The position numbers were made by a program, and so were the translations under genes. Of a stretch of DNA of 64,000 bases, positions 63,080 through 64,000 are shown piece after piece. How positions within the stretch are numbered: the first letter of the stretch is position 1; every line of letters starts with the position of its first letter. Below the pieces are notes generated by a model that had not been told where the DNA came from, searched no databases, and worked only from the letters and a program-made list of their open reading frames with translations. This DNA is from Phorcus lineatus (lineage: Eukaryota; Mollusca; Gastropoda; Trochida; Trochidae): positions 53,283,877-53,347,876 of the forward strand of contig OV121081.1 of assembly GCA_921293015.1 (NCBI GenBank), written 5' to 3'.

Positions 63080-64000
63080 TATGTTGTAATATTGAATTTT
63101 AAAAGATGAACATTAAAACGGACGGACATCTATCATAGTATATGAAATTCGGAAACAAAGTTGTTTTTTTAAACAGTATAGAAAATCAAGGGACTTTAAT
63201 GCGATTGGAGAGCAAAACAGTGGATTCTATAATGACTAATACCTGTATTCATACTCATTCTTTACTTAGAATACTTTGTTACATTTATCAAAACAGGTAT
63301 AAGTTATTTGAGAATTTACATTTTGTTTTCCAAATACCACTGACGTCTGTAGTAACCGGATGGACAATAATGGTATTAGTTTGGACAATATACTTATACT
63401 TTTTTAGCATAAATAGACATTTAAGTGAGAAAAAATTACAAACAAGTTCATATTGGTAGGGTTTATTAGTTAGAAAAAAAGGGAAATTTTTGTTTTAAAT
63501 TTTTAAAAATATTTAAGTAACTCTTTGATACAAGTGTAACACTAAGTACATTCAAATGGGTTTATTAAGTTTTTAAGTTAATCTTAAAAAACGGAAGGAA
63601 TTGATGCAAAGTTAAATCAAATCCGAATCGACTATGAAATCGGCAATATTAGAATTATGCATACGATATATGCTAAAAATAAAAAAATAGGTAAAAAATA
63701 AAGCCGTGCTCTCTGGTAAATGTGTTGCTCCATTCTAATACAAGTAAAATTATTTCCCAATCTGCATACATGATATTAGTAGGCAGATTTGGATGAAGGC
63801 AAATTTGAACTGTAGGCACAATGCGATGTAACCTAGTATCACAGCAAACACCGAGCGCTGAGGTCTTCGGTAATCAGAATTATATATTTACTTAATAGCG
63901 GAATTAGGAGACTAAGGCATCGTTACAGCTGTCAAGATTCCAAAATTCATTAGAATACCTAATTTCCGAAACTAAACAGTCACTGCCACATACACATCTC
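63080..64000. other. Non-coding sequence with one unconvincing open frame
   Basis: The 105-codon frame 63142-63459 has a hydrophobic segment (TSVVTGWTIMVLVWTIYLYF) but no recognised domain, homologue or splice context. I leave it as doubtful. Confidence 0.3.

Noticed and set aside
63142-63459. 105-codon frame with one hydrophobic segment
   Set aside because: A single hydrophobic run in AT-rich DNA is weak evidence, and there is no domain, homologue or gene context.

Overview
This is animal nuclear DNA. It is about two-thirds A+T, has almost no long open frames, and is full of cut-and-paste transposon relics, hairpin repeats and retroposon ends. The only convincing host genes are two intron-split paralogues with TATA promoters, non-coding first exons, GT-AG introns and AATAAA signals. 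The transposon and retroposon types (mariner, Tc1-like, LINE ends with simple-repeat tails, a CGTTGCACAAA hairpin repeat) and the GNAT proteins suggest a marine lophotrochozoan, most likely a mollusc. That assignment is inference, not proof.

Host genes. Two same-strand genes encode 190-residue GNAT-family N-acetyltransferases (CDS 24450-25022 and 39371-39943). They differ at 10 residues and, by my hand count, about 24 of 573 bases. Both have the same layout: a proximal promoter with a DR1-type nuclear-receptor site, a TGTTTAC forkhead-type site and TATAAAAG at conserved spacing; a short 5'UTR exon; one intron ending 8 bases before the ATG; and a one-exon CDS. Their introns and most of their UTRs have diverged far more than the CDS.

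The main structural event is at 29242-37402. An 8.16-kb segment has CACTG-type inverted ends, subterminal tandem arrays in opposite orientation and a TAC duplication on each side. It lies inside the upstream region of the second gene. Comparison with the first gene shows that CACGTGAC and ATGACG, adjacent there, are now 8.2 kb apart. The segment looks like a non-autonomous, CACTA-like DNA transposon; it contains a LINE fragment and no transposase I can recognise.

Repeats. Region 1-23.7 kb holds a broken mariner (650-1906), hairpin repeats (5.5, 16.4 and 21.1 kb), a decayed Tc1-like element (11226-12317), a LINE 3' end (15.2-15.6 kb) and a 47-bp tandem array (22.2 kb). Region 25.3-29.2 kb holds a 692-bp foldback (26075-26766). 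Region 40-64 kb holds a MITE (41.2 kb), old dispersed duplications (41-51 kb), a (GA)n tract next to a LINE 3' end (48.3-48.5 kb), a G-rich 63/64-bp minisatellite (53.1 kb), a second Tc1-like relic (54517-55448) and a further hairpin (62.9 kb). Three or four hairpin repeats (5.4, 21.1, 26.1-26.8, 48.7-48.9 kb) share an architecture of paired TGACGTCA-type motifs about 75-120 bp from a long hairpin. Two have an identical 18-base centre and a third a close variant. This family is the best candidate here for something undescribed.

All coordinates and alignments were made by eye. Repeat boundaries may be off by a few bases.
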